Shown here in pieces: positions 15,698-24,700 of a stretch of DNA of 32,157 nt; position 1 is the stretch's first letter; the number at the start of each line of letters is the position of its first letter. The notes below the pieces were generated by a model. That model made no database searches. It was not told where the DNA came from and was given only the letters and a program-made list of their open reading frames with translations. The DNA is from Spirochaetaceae bacterium (GTDB lineage Bacteria; Spirochaetota; Spirochaetia; DSM-27196; SLAA01), in assembly GCA_003552665.1 (NCBI GenBank), contig PUNW01000220.1, positions 1-32,157 of the forward strand, in the 5' to 3' direction. A program made the position numbers and the translations under genes.

Positions 15698-17050
15698 ATG
15701 TCGATCGACGAACTGCATCAGAGGATTCGCGCCACCCGTACACAGGATCTCGAGACCTTATGCGAGCTCGTACGCCGGCCGAGTATCAGTACCCGGGGTG
15801 AAGGCATCGAGGAATGCGCTTCGCACCTGAAGGACATCATGACACAGGCCGGTATTGGCGCACGGGTGTACGAAACCGTAGGGAACCCGGTGGTGTTCGG
15901 GGAGGTCGCGGCCGGGGCCGAGGGTATGCCGACGGTGTTGTTCTACGGTCATTACGACGTGCAACCGCCAGAGCCGCTCGACGAATGGCTCTCACCGCCG
16001 TTCTCACCCACCGTGCGAAACGGGCGCCTCTACGGTCGCGGCACCGGCGACAACAAGGGCCAGCTGCTGACGCACATCCTCGCGGTGCGGTCGTATCTGC
16101 AGACCACCGGCACGGTCCCGATCAACGTCAAGTTCCTGTTTGAAGGCGAGGAAGAGACCGGAAGTCCGTCCTTAACCGAGTTCGTAACAACCAACCGCGA
16201 GCTGCTCGCCGCGGATCTGGTACTGACCTCCGACGGGCCGATGCACGAAAGCGGCGCTCCGCAGGTGGTGTTCGGAGTCCGCGGCATCATGAACATGGAG
16301 CTGCGCCTTTGCACCGCCAGGAGCGACAATCACTCCGGCAACCGCGGAGGCGTGATCCCGAATGCGGCATGGGAGCTGGTGGAGCTCCTGCGGACAATGC
16401 GAAGCCCCGACGGTGAGGTCACGATCGAGGGCTTCTACGACGACGTAGTGCCGCCGAGCCAGTACGAGCTTCAGATGCTCGACAGGCTGCCCTACGATCC
16501 GAGCGCGCTCGCCGCGGTATACGGCGTGGAGCGCCTTGACCTCGAAAAGACCGAGTTCTATCGCAATCTGATGTTTCGTCCCACGCTCACGATCAACGGC
16601 CTCTCGGGCGGCTATAGCGGAGCCGGCACAAAGACGATTATCCCCGGTGCCGCTTCCGCCAAACTCGATGTTCGCCTGGTGCGCGACCAGAAACCGCACG
16701 ACATATTCGCCAAGATCGAGCGTCATATCCGCACACATAACCCCCGCGCTGAGCTGATCCCTCAGGAGGAAGACATGCTGCCGTCGCGCACCTCGGCCGA
16801 ACTGCCGATCTCACAGGCGGTAATCGCAGCGGTCGAGCAAGCGTTCGGCCGGCGGCCTTTTGTGTTGCCGTCGATGGGAGGAAGTCTGCCGGACTACGTC
16901 TGGACCAAACGGCTGGGCGTGCCCTCGATCATGGTGCCGTACGCGAACGCCGACGAAGCGAACCACGCGCCGAACGAGAACATAGCACTCGAGTGCTTCT
17001 ACAACGGAATCCACTGCTCGGCTCACATCATGCACGAACTGCAGAAGTAA
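15698..17050 (+). CDS. M20 family metallopeptidase (dipeptidase/deacylase)
   Basis: VLFYGHYDVQPPEPLDEWLSPPFSPTVRNGRLYGRGTGDNKGQ...FLFEGEEETGSPSL: M20 metal-site motifs. Confidence 0.95.
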   Translation: MSIDELHQRIRATRTQDLETLCELVRRPSISTRGEGIEECASHLKDIMTQAGIGARVYETVGNPVVFGEVAAGAEGMPTVLFYGHYDVQPPEPLDEWLSPPFSPTVRNGRLYGRGTGDNKGQLLTHILAVRSYLQTTGTVPINVKFLFEGEEETGSPSLTEFVTTNRELLAADLVLTSDGPMHESGAPQVVFGVRGIMNMELRLCTARSDNHSGNRGGVIPNAAWELVELLRTMRSPDGEVTIEGFYDDVVPPSQYELQMLDRLPYDPSALAAVYGVERLDLEKTEFYRNLMFRPTLTINGLSGGYSGAGTKTIIPGAASAKLDVRLVRDQKPHDIFAKIERHIRTHNPRAELIPQEEDMLPSRTSAELPISQAVIAAVEQAFGRRPFVLPSMGGSLPDYVWTKRLGVPSIMVPYANADEANHAPNENIALECFYNGIHCSAHIMHELQK

Positions 17051-17265
17051 CGCCGGGCACCGTTTATCGGTATTGCTTCGGCGATCGCGACCGACCGGCG
17101 GTGTCGTCGGCGCTTTCAAGCCGCCTGGTCAGATCGCTATCACGGAGTGTCGACAAGCGAATGATCGATGCCGGACGCCTGCGTCATATCGCCGGACCCG
17201 TCAGAGCCGAACAGCCTGATTTCCTCCGAGCCCTAAGGGTAAGAGCCATGGAGCCCCGCAGGCTG

Positions 17266-17741
17266 TCAGTCATGGAAGCCTAAGATATCCCGGACTTCCC
17301 CTTCTGTGAGGCCGGTGATCTCGGCCACGTCAGCCACAGTGAACCCACGATCAAGGAGGCGCCGCGCAGTCTCGGCGCTCATCTCCCGGCGGCCCTCCTG
17401 GCGGCCCTCTCGGCGACCTTCCTGTATACCTTCGTGTTTCAGTCTCTCGGCTGTATTCACCACTCGCTCCTTAATTGACTCCTTGATAAACTCCGTCTCC
17501 AGCAAACGGTTGATCATCTCGATGAGCTCATTCGGCTCGTACGGCGTGGCGGCGAACATATATAATTGTAGAATACAAAACCCGCGTGTTCCACCAACAC
17601 TCTGCCCACCGTTGACGCAAGTCGGTCAAGAGCAGCGATAAGCGCTTCCGGACGGGCGAACTCAAGCAGACTGCGCAGAAGCTCAGGGCGGGAGAAGTAG
17701 GAGCGGAAGAACTCGTCGTGGGGATGTTTTGGAATCTTCAT
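17266..17741 (-). pseudogene. Degenerate Rpn-family (recombination-promoting nuclease / PD-(D/E)XK transposase-like) gene
   Basis: Intact N terminus MKIPKHPHDEFFRSYFSRPELLRSLLEFARPEAL (17741 downward) and C terminus FAATPYEPNELIEMINRLLETEFIKESIKERV...EGRREGRQEGRREM...(17559-17266) in different frames; central nuclease core missing. Confidence 0.8.
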
Positions 17742-17874
17742 CGTGTTCGCGGCTGCCTTCTCAACCTACTACTACCGGGGTTGCGGGCTCCGTGTTTCGC
17801 TAAATGCCGCCACTATTGAAAAACCCTGTCGCTCTGGTTTGTGTCGCGGCCCTCATGTAGAGTAGGATCGGGAT

Positions 17875-19578
17875 ATGGCAAAGATCATCCAATTCCCAGG
17901 AGGCGACTCCCGCAACCACGGCAACAATCATGATCACAGCCATCATGATAATCACGACCATCATGATCACGGCCATCGTGAGAACCGGCACGAGTCGCCG
18001 TTCCCACACAGCCGCTATCCGAACCTCATGATGTTCGACCTTGGGTTGTCCGACCGTCAGGTAGAGATGCTTGTCTCCGGTGACCCAGCTTCCCGGCGTA
18101 CAATCGTTGAGATCGCGCCGGAGCTCACCGAAGCCGACCTCGCGTCTGTTCCCATGCTGCGTTACGCCGATGGCCTTCTCAGTGCCGTTTACGACAATGA
18201 ACCGGTCAAGCTGACTGCCAAAGGCTATCTGCCGAGAGCGATGGTCAAGGCGCTCATGGAGGGGGCGTTTGCTGATGCCGAGCCGTTAAGCGCTCGCGTG
18301 AACCGGGAAGGCGACACCGTGATGCTCTCCTGGACTCGCCGGCTGTGTCAGTTTGGAGGGTTGCTATCAGTTCGAAGCGGCGAGTTGCGCCTTACAAAGG
18401 CCGGTCGAGCTGCGGTGGAAGCATCGAACTATTCGGAGATCTACCGGCTGCTGCTTGAGTGCCACCTTCGTAAACCGCAGATGCTCGACGCATTTGATCG
18501 CTACGACGACGGAGGCGCCATCGGACGCAGTCTACCGTTTTTGCTGTTCGCCGCGCGGGACAGTAACCACAGCTTTCTCTATGAGGAGGATTTCGCCCTA
18601 CTCCTGTACGCGGTGCACCCCAATATCAGGTTCATCCTCGAAGAGCTCAACCGCGCCGTCACACTCAAGATGTTCAGGCGCTTCGGCGTTCCGTTCGGAT
18701 TGTTTTCGCCGGGGCCTTCGTTCACTCCACCGGTCCATACTGGAAAGCAGTACCGCGACCACTTCGGCCGCTGGGAGCGAACACCGATATTCGAGCGCGT
18801 GTTCCGCTGGCATACCGAACCGCCGCCGCGCGGTGTAATGAGCCCGGAGCAGGCTGCCGTCCATTGGATGAACGCAGCCCACGAGACCGGCGTTGAGGGC
18901 GACGACGCGATCGGCTGGTACGTGGAACGCTACTGCATGCGCGCGATCGAACGCTGCCCGGAGGACCCGGATGCCTACGTTGTTTGGGCACGGTTACACC
19001 CCGAGGAGCCCGAAACCGCGCTTGCAATCATCGAGCACGGACTATCCGCGTCGGCCGGACGTGCTCCGGATATGCCGGAAGGCATGAGCCCGTGGAGCGA
19101 CCACGAGTTTCGCGACGTCATGAGGCTGCACTTCCAGCGGGCCGAAACGCTTGCGAAGCTCAAGCGCTACGAGGAGGCGGCCGCCGAGTACGAGTGGCTG
19201 CTTGAGCTGGATCCATACGACGCAGTTGGCGCTGCCGACTGCTATGTGCCGTTGCTGATCTTAGACGGCCGGTACGACAAAGCCGAAGAACTCCTGCGTT
19301 CACGCACCCGTGAAGATGACTGCTTTGCGGCGTGGAATCGGGTGCTCGCCGCCTACGCCCGTGGGGACCGGGAGGCCGCACGCGCACGACTCAAGCAGGC
19401 GCTGCAGATCAACCCGTACGTGCCTCAGTGTCTGCTCGACCGTGTACGGGAGTCAATGCCGAGTCGATACGTCCCCGGCGACATCAGCGAGGCAATCGTC
19501 TACGAGAACCTCTCGTTCTCCGCCTGGAAAGCGGTCAAGGGCGCACGCGAATGGCTGAAACGAAACGTCCCCGACTGA
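17875..19578 (+). CDS. TPR-repeat protein with His-rich N-terminal segment; N-terminal domain reminiscent of pRiA4b ORF-3/SEC-C-associated proteins
   Basis: NHDHSHHDNHDHHDHGHRENRH at residues ~17-38; LTAKGYLPRAMVKAL...FGGLLSVRSGELRLTKAGRAAVE; C-terminal TPR-like helices. Confidence 0.75.
   Translation: MAKIIQFPGGDSRNHGNNHDHSHHDNHDHHDHGHRENRHESPFPHSRYPNLMMFDLGLSDRQVEMLVSGDPASRRTIVEIAPELTEADLASVPMLRYADGLLSAVYDNEPVKLTAKGYLPRAMVKALMEGAFADAEPLSARVNREGDTVMLSWTRRLCQFGGLLSVRSGELRLTKAGRAAVEASNYSEIYRLLLECHLRKPQMLDAFDRYDDGGAIGRSLPFLLFAARDSNHSFLYEEDFALLLYAVHPNIRFILEELNRAVTLKMFRRFGVPFGLFSPGPSFTPPVHTGKQYRDHFGRWERTPIFERVFRWHTEPPPRGVMSPEQAAVHWMNAAHETGVEGDDAIGWYVERYCMRAIERCPEDPDAYVVWARLHPEEPETALAIIEHGLSASAGRAPDMPEGMSPWSDHEFRDVMRLHFQRAETLAKLKRYEEAAAEYEWLLELDPYDAVGAADCYVPLLILDGRYDKAEELLRSRTREDDCFAAWNRVLAAYARGDREAARARLKQALQINPYVPQCLLDRVRESMPSRYVPGDISEAIVYENLSFSAWKAVKGAREWLKRNVPD
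17927..17977 (+). repeat. Imperfect intragenic repeat encoding the His-rich tract
   Basis: ATCATGATCACAGCCATC (17927-17944) and ATCATGATCACGGCCATC (17960-17977), one mismatch, 33-bp period (11 codons). Confidence 0.8.
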
Positions 19579-19750
19579 AAGTGGGGCCGGAGATTGTGCT
19601 GCCGCACCGTAGGCATCTGCAAGCGTGCATGTCGATCACATTGCTTTCTGGAACAACACCCCGCGGCGTTGAGCCGTACCCAAGCGTCGGCCTATACTCC
19701 TGAGCCGTAGTCGTCGCCGGATCGGCACCGGCGTGTTTGGAGGAGTACTG

Positions 19751-21562
19751 ATGACAGCTCGCAAACCCCTTGCCTTTAAGCCGTTTTGTGAGGCACTCGA
19801 ACAGCATTGCCGCACGCTCTCGTACGACGAACTGGTTGAACTGGTGATCGCCCTCGGAGCCCGAGTGCGCCCCGGCGAGCGGCACGCGTTTCTCGAGGAG
19901 GTGGGCAGTCTGGCCGACCCCGCCGCGCTGGAGGTCGATCCCGGATCGTTAGCCGCGAAAGCCGAGAGCTTTGCGCAGGAGCTGCAGACCCGTTGGGAGG
20001 CGATCGCCGACGGCAGCTACTGGGAGTTGTACGGCGACGAAGAACTCGAGATTTCGGGCCGCTATTATCGCGACCCATTTGACGTGCCGGCTATTACCGA
20101 AGAGCACTGGGCAAGACTGCTCGAGCTGTTCGCAGAGGCAGATTCGCTGTTCGCCGACGGCAGCCTTGAGGATGCCCGCAGAGCGTACGAACCGCTCATC
20201 TCTCTGTTTCGACGCGGAGACGATCTCCCGTTTCACGCCTACGCATCCGACGACCCAGAGAAACTCGATCTCCGGGAAACGCGGGCACGCTACGCGCGCT
20301 GCGTATACGAGACCGCTCCGCTCGAGAGTCGCTTAGAGCGCACCCTTTGGGCGATGGAAGCGACCGTACAGTCTCCGTTCGCCGATCTGGCCCTGTCCGA
20401 TTCCTACCCCACCTTCACTGAGATGGCTGAAGCCCGGCGCGCCGAGCTACCCGATAGGGAGAGCTTTCTGCAGAGCTGGAGAGAGCGGTTGCACGAAGAA
20501 GTCGGTGTTTCGGCCCGAGCGCAGGCCCTGTTTCTGGAGGCCGTGGAGCTCACCGAGGGTGAGCCGGGGCTGCAGCGAGTGGCGCGCGAGTGGTGGCCCG
20601 GGCGGCCGCTTGCTTATCGGTACTGGATTGAGTATCTCCGCAACCGCGAGCGCCGGCTGGAGGCGGTCCACGCCGCCCGGGAGGTGCTGCGACTGGAGGA
20701 CACCGGTTCTGCGAACGAAGCCTTTGATTCCCGTGACCGCCGAAGCGTGAGAAGATATGCCGCAGAGACACTCGTGCATGTAGGGCGGCAGCTGCAGGAC
20801 GATGAGATCGTGCTCGAAGGCCGTAGGGCCCTGTTCTTACTCGAGCGCTCCGAAGAATCGCTGGCCAATTTGCTGCAGGCAGCCGAGACGCTCGACCGTC
20901 GAGAGATCGAGCTTAAGCAGGCGATTGATATCCTCGCGGCCGGTAAGCAGCGCCACAACGCCACGCATGTGAAGGCGCTCATAATTGCCGGACGGTTGGG
21001 TGACACATTTGCGATCGCGCGTTCCGGGAAATCGGTCGGCTGGTCATACTCCGATTGCGCTATGGGCCTGTGTTTCGCGGCCATACTCGCCCACAGCGCC
21101 GACCGGGATGCCCGACGCGCAGGCGGGGGCGGTGCCGGTACTCCCACAATCAAGCGGCTCCTGGTGGAGTACGCGGAGGCTCCACACCCCTTCATCGATC
21201 CTGAGGTTAAGACCTCCTCCGACGAAGAAGCAGACCGGCCCAATAGCTATCTCGTACAGGTGATCTTTGAAGGGCTGACGCAGGCCGGGCTCGGCCGGGA
21301 AACCGCTGCGTCGTATCTGCGGTGGGCCGAGAAGGTTGGCCGCGCACGGGTCGATCACATTGTTTCCGAGAAGCACCGTGGGGCGTATCGGCGCGCCGCT
21401 GAGACCCTGGTAGCGCTTGGAGAATACTATGCCGCAACGGCTCGACCGGACTCGGCAGCTGCCTTGATTCAAGAGTACCGTGAACGCTTCAACCGGCACA
21501 TCGCGTTTAAGCGGGAGCTCCGCGAGGTTCTTTCGGAAAGCGGACTCATAACGGACCTGTGA
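19751..21562 (+). CDS. Large alpha-helical / TPR-like protein of unknown function
   Basis: Long intact ORF, start MTARKPLAFKPFCEALEQHC at 19751 with GGAGG RBS; helical repeat composition, no catalytic motif recognised. Confidence 0.75.
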   Translation: MTARKPLAFKPFCEALEQHCRTLSYDELVELVIALGARVRPGERHAFLEEVGSLADPAALEVDPGSLAAKAESFAQELQTRWEAIADGSYWELYGDEELEISGRYYRDPFDVPAITEEHWARLLELFAEADSLFADGSLEDARRAYEPLISLFRRGDDLPFHAYASDDPEKLDLRETRARYARCVYETAPLESRLERTLWAMEATVQSPFADLALSDSYPTFTEMAEARRAELPDRESFLQSWRERLHEEVGVSARAQALFLEAVELTEGEPGLQRVAREWWPGRPLAYRYWIEYLRNRERRLEAVHAAREVLRLEDTGSANEAFDSRDRRSVRRYAAETLVHVGRQLQDDEIVLEGRRALFLLERSEESLANLLQAAETLDRREIELKQAIDILAAGKQRHNATHVKALIIAGRLGDTFAIARSGKSVGWSYSDCAMGLCFAAILAHSADRDARRAGGGGAGTPTIKRLLVEYAEAPHPFIDPEVKTSSDEEADRPNSYLVQVIFEGLTQAGLGRETAASYLRWAEKVGRARVDHIVSEKHRGAYRRAAETLVALGEYYAATARPDSAAALIQEYRERFNRHIAFKRELREVLSESGLITDL

Positions 21563-21987
21563 TCAAGTCACCGAAGCTCTACTTTGTCGACGCCGGCTTA
21601 GCTGCCTATCTTCTGTCGATCCATGAGCCCGAACAGGTTCAAACCCATCCGTTGCGTGGACCGCTGTTCGAGACCGCAGTGGTCTCGGAGTATCTCAAAC
21701 AGTCCTGCAACTACCGCCCCAAACTGCGGCTTAGCTACTGGCGCGAGCGCTCCGGTCAGGAGGTCGACCTGATTCTGGAAACCTCGCAGGGCCTCACTCC
21801 CGTTGAGATCAAAAGCGGAGCTACCGTGACGCGAGAAATGTTCCGAAGCCTTCGACGGTGGACGGAGGTCGCGGGAGCGGAATCATCCACCCCCACCCTC
21901 GTGTACGGCGGCAGTCCGGGAGAGAAGCGCAGCGACATAACGGTTCGACCGTGGCATTCACCTCTCATATTTCAGCCCGGCAACTGA
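21559..21987 (+). pseudogene. C-terminal (DUF4143) fragment of an AAA ATPase
   Basis: IKSPKLYFVDAGLAAYLLSIHEPEQVQTHPLRGPLFETAVVSEYLK...LSYWRERSGQEVDLILE...PVEIKSGATV, typical DUF4143 tail lacking the AAA half. Confidence 0.85.
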
Positions 21988-22190
21988 CAGTCGCGCGGCA
22001 TCTCGCGGGAACTCGAGATCCAGGTAGGTGGCGGGGATTGTCTCCATGATCTGCCTGGCCAGGGTCGTCTTGCCGCACTGCCGGGGCTCTAAGATTGCCG
22101 CAATTTTCGACCTGTTCAACGCGGTCAGTACTCGGTTACGTTGATTTTGTCGTGGAAGCGTCGTAGCGATTTTCAAACCGTCTGAATGGA
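21958..22190 (-). pseudogene. N-terminal (Walker A) fragment of an AAA/DUF4143 ATPase
   Basis: RNRVLTALNRSKIAAILEPRQCGKTTLARQIMETIPATYLDLEFPRDAARL then divergent tail; the C-terminal half is absent on this strand. Confidence 0.8.
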
Positions 22191-22265
22191 CCACACCCGG
22201 CGTGTACATCGTCCCCAAGACGACTGGAAGCGACGGCAAGCGGGCCTGCGTCTCGTACGAGCGCA

Positions 22266-22574
22266 TCAGGGCGGCCATTGGGTCTGAAACCCCTGTTGGT
22301 CGAAATGCGGATCAAAGGCAAACGCTCTGTCGCACCCGTTGCACCGCATCATCTCGACACAGACCGGGAGTATTTCCACCCCCAGATCCCGCACCGCATC
22401 CATTTTCAGACGGTGCTGCAGGAGCGCCGTCAGCTCAAGGACGATGTAGTTGTGCGTAATCAAACGAGTATCAGCAGATAGCAGAGCTTCCCAGCTCCGG
22501 CCGGCAGCCTCATGGTTCTCATCGTCCCGATCGAAAACCGCGTACAAAGCGGAGGAGTCGAGGAGCACGGTCAC
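22266..22574 (-). pseudogene. PIN-domain toxin gene with internal deletion
   Basis: MTVLLDSSALYAVFDRDDENHEAAGRSW...LITHNYIVLELTALLQHRLKMDAVRDL...RAFAFDPHFDQQGF; the central segment normally carrying the VSLVDC-type acidic motif is missing. Confidence 0.75.
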
Positions 22575-22759
22575 ATCCGCGCCCCGTCGGCCCGGGAGCG
22601 CAGCGCATACCCCAAGCTCGCCATCCGGGAGTTCTGCGAAAAACCCTCCCGCCCCGCCCGGTGCACGTGGTCTGGTGGGCGTGGTGTTTTCGGTCGCGTC
22701 GACCGATCTGGTACTGTTTCGGACCCGGATTCCTTAGCGCAAGCCGTTACACTACACTA

Positions 22760-22794
22760 TTGACAGTGCGGTAATTACCACACATAATTACCGC
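22760..22794 (+). promoter_or_regulatory. Promoter TTGACA-N17-CATAAT overlapping a perfect 10-bp inverted repeat GCGGTAATTA-CCACACA-TAATTACCGC (22768-22794), TA autoregulatory operator
   Basis: Direct reading immediately upstream of ATG 22795. Confidence 0.85.
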
Positions 22795-23064
22795 ATGAGC
22801 CGAGCCAAACATCGAACAAGCTTCGCGCTCGACGAGGCTACAGTTCGGCGGCTCAGGGAGCTGTCGCGCACCTGGAACGTCTCGCAGGCTGAAGTTGTGC
22901 GGCGCGCCGTCCAGATCGCGTCCGACCACCTGGAGTCTCAAGCCGGTGAAGTCCGCGAGCGCCTTGCCGAATACCGCGCCGCAGGCCGCTTGGCGCCCGA
23001 CGAAGCTGACGCGTATCTGCGCCGCGTCGTCGAGGATCGCAGGGACTGGGGTCGCCAACCGTGA
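22795..23064 (+). CDS. Ribbon-helix-helix antitoxin (VapB/CopG-like)
   Basis: RTSFALDEATVRRLRELSRTWNVSQAEVVRRAVQIA; GTGA overlap with the downstream PIN gene. Confidence 0.9.
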   Translation: MSRAKHRTSFALDEATVRRLRELSRTWNVSQAEVVRRAVQIASDHLESQAGEVRERLAEYRAAGRLAPDEADAYLRRVVEDRRDWGRQP

Positions 23065-23435
23065 TCCTACTCGATACGAACTACCTGATTCGCCTCCTGG
23101 TATCCGGATCCAAGGAGGCACAACAGGTCGATCTCTGGGTGGAAGAGCAGCGGCCGCTATGCACCTTCAGTATCTGCTGGTATGAGTTTGCCTCCGGTCC
23201 GGTGGACACCGAAGGTATTGAGATCGTTTATGCGCTGCTCGATGCCGGTATCCTTCCCTTTGACGTGACAGCCGCGACTGAAGCGTCGCGTCTGTTTAGT
23301 CGAACCGGCCGAAACCGAGGCCTGCGTGTAAATGCCATGATTGCCGCGGCGGCGATCACCGCGGGCGCGCGCCTAGCAACCGGCAACGAGGCGGACTTCC
23401 GCGTGTTCGCCCCGCAGGGGCTCGAGCTCGTCTAG
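23061..23435 (+). CDS. PIN-domain toxin (VapC-like)
   Basis: MILLDTNYLIRLLVSG...WYEFASGPVD...RLATGNEADFRVF. Confidence 0.92.
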   Translation: MILLDTNYLIRLLVSGSKEAQQVDLWVEEQRPLCTFSICWYEFASGPVDTEGIEIVYALLDAGILPFDVTAATEASRLFSRTGRNRGLRVNAMIAAAAITAGARLATGNEADFRVFAPQGLELV

Positions 23436-23617
23436 GGGGCGCGATGCTTGATCGCAATCTCCCACGCGGAGCGCTGCCGCAGCGTGGTTCACGGACCCGT
23501 CGGCCGGCCGCCACGTACCGCCCCGGCATTGGCAGCATGCTTCCCGGGGATTGACCGTCCGAGCGTTCGGAAATAGACTTGGTATCCTTCCGGCCGCGGG
23601 GCGGGAGTCGAGCGAAC

Positions 23618-24499
23618 ATGGAAAACTTCCATGAGTTCATTAGAACGAACCCACAGGTCAGGCGGCTCAGCATCAACGATCTGCTGATTGCCGAGTATCG
23701 ATGCCCGCTCAGCGACACCCGCTACGATATCTGGTCACATCTCAACTACTTCATCTACGTCACGAGCGGCAGGAAGAGGTGGTCCACCGCAACTGAAGAG
23801 GTCCTTGTTGAACGCGGGGACTGCCTGTTCGTACGCAAGGGCGCACATTGCGTCTATCAGTATTTCGACGATCAGTTCTGCGCACTGGTGGTGTTCGTTC
23901 CGGACTCGCTCATAAGGTCGGTTCTCCTAGAGAGCCGCATCGAGTTGAACGAGGTGGCTGCAACCGACGGCGGGACGTCCCTTTTCCCGATCAATCCGAA
24001 TGCGCTTTTGAAGAGTTACTTTCGCTCGTTTCTCGCCTATCTGGCGGAGCCTAACCCGCCCGCCTCCGCATTGGTCGAGTTGAAGTTCAAAGAGCTGGTC
24101 ATGATCGTTGCCACCGAACTCGGTGGGGCCGGCATTCATGGCTATTTTTTCGAGCTATGCAGGACCGGCAAGCCCTCGCTGCGGGAGATCATGGAAAAGA
24201 ACTTTAGTTTTCCGATGAACCTCCAGGAGTATGCGCGACTGAGCGGCCGGAGCCTCTCCGCGTTCAAGCGCGAGTTCAAAAGCATCTTCGACACAACGCC
24301 CGCACGATGGTTGATTCACAAGCGCCTGGAGTACGGGAAGTATCTCCTCGAGAATACCGACAGGACCGTCACTGAGGTAGTGCTCGATTGCGGATTCAAG
24401 GACGCTTCCCACTTCAGCCGGGCATTCCGGGAGACCTACGGCATGACGCCGCTGCAGGCGAGCAGAAGGCAGCAGTACCAAGACCCCAGTCCGAGTTAG
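23618..24499 (+). CDS. AraC family transcriptional regulator (ExsA-like N-terminal sensing domain)
   Basis: C-terminal LQEYARLSGRSLSAFKREFKSIFDTTPARWLIHKRLEYGKYLLENTDRTVTEVVLDCGFKDASHFSRAFRETYGMTPLQ; start MENFHEF at 23618. Confidence 0.93.
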   Translation: MENFHEFIRTNPQVRRLSINDLLIAEYRCPLSDTRYDIWSHLNYFIYVTSGRKRWSTATEEVLVERGDCLFVRKGAHCVYQYFDDQFCALVVFVPDSLIRSVLLESRIELNEVAATDGGTSLFPINPNALLKSYFRSFLAYLAEPNPPASALVELKFKELVMIVATELGGAGIHGYFFELCRTGKPSLREIMEKNFSFPMNLQEYARLSGRSLSAFKREFKSIFDTTPARWLIHKRLEYGKYLLENTDRTVTEVVLDCGFKDASHFSRAFRETYGMTPLQASRRQQYQDPSPS

Positions 24500-24700
24500 A
24501 AACGCACAGCACAACTCTTGGACCGCACAACAAAGCACCACACTCTCGGGAACGATAGACTGAGCCATGGTCGTGTTCGACTCCTCTTCGACTACCCGAG
24601 GTCGGACGCGACTACCGGCCACCAACGCCGGATTCCGCACCCCGGCGGAAAACATGGCGCGTCCCGCGGCAGGCGCATGCGGGGCAAGGAGGATAATATC

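Noticed and set aside
16172-16738. 188-aa minus ORF
   Set aside because: Antisense to the M20 peptidase; no motif.
17340-17450. Short GGCGGCCCTC/GGCGACC tandem pattern considered as a CRISPR or satellite
   Set aside because: It encodes the EGRREGRQEGRRE tail common in Rpn-type proteins; no spacers.
17800-18009. Hydrophobic 69-aa minus ORF resembling a membrane peptide (MAVIMMVVIIMMAVIMIVAVV)
   Set aside because: Mirror of the His-rich CAT/CAC repeat on the + strand; no independent start signal.
20614-21243. 209-aa Ser/Arg-rich minus ORF
   Set aside because: Antisense shadow of the 19751-21562 gene.
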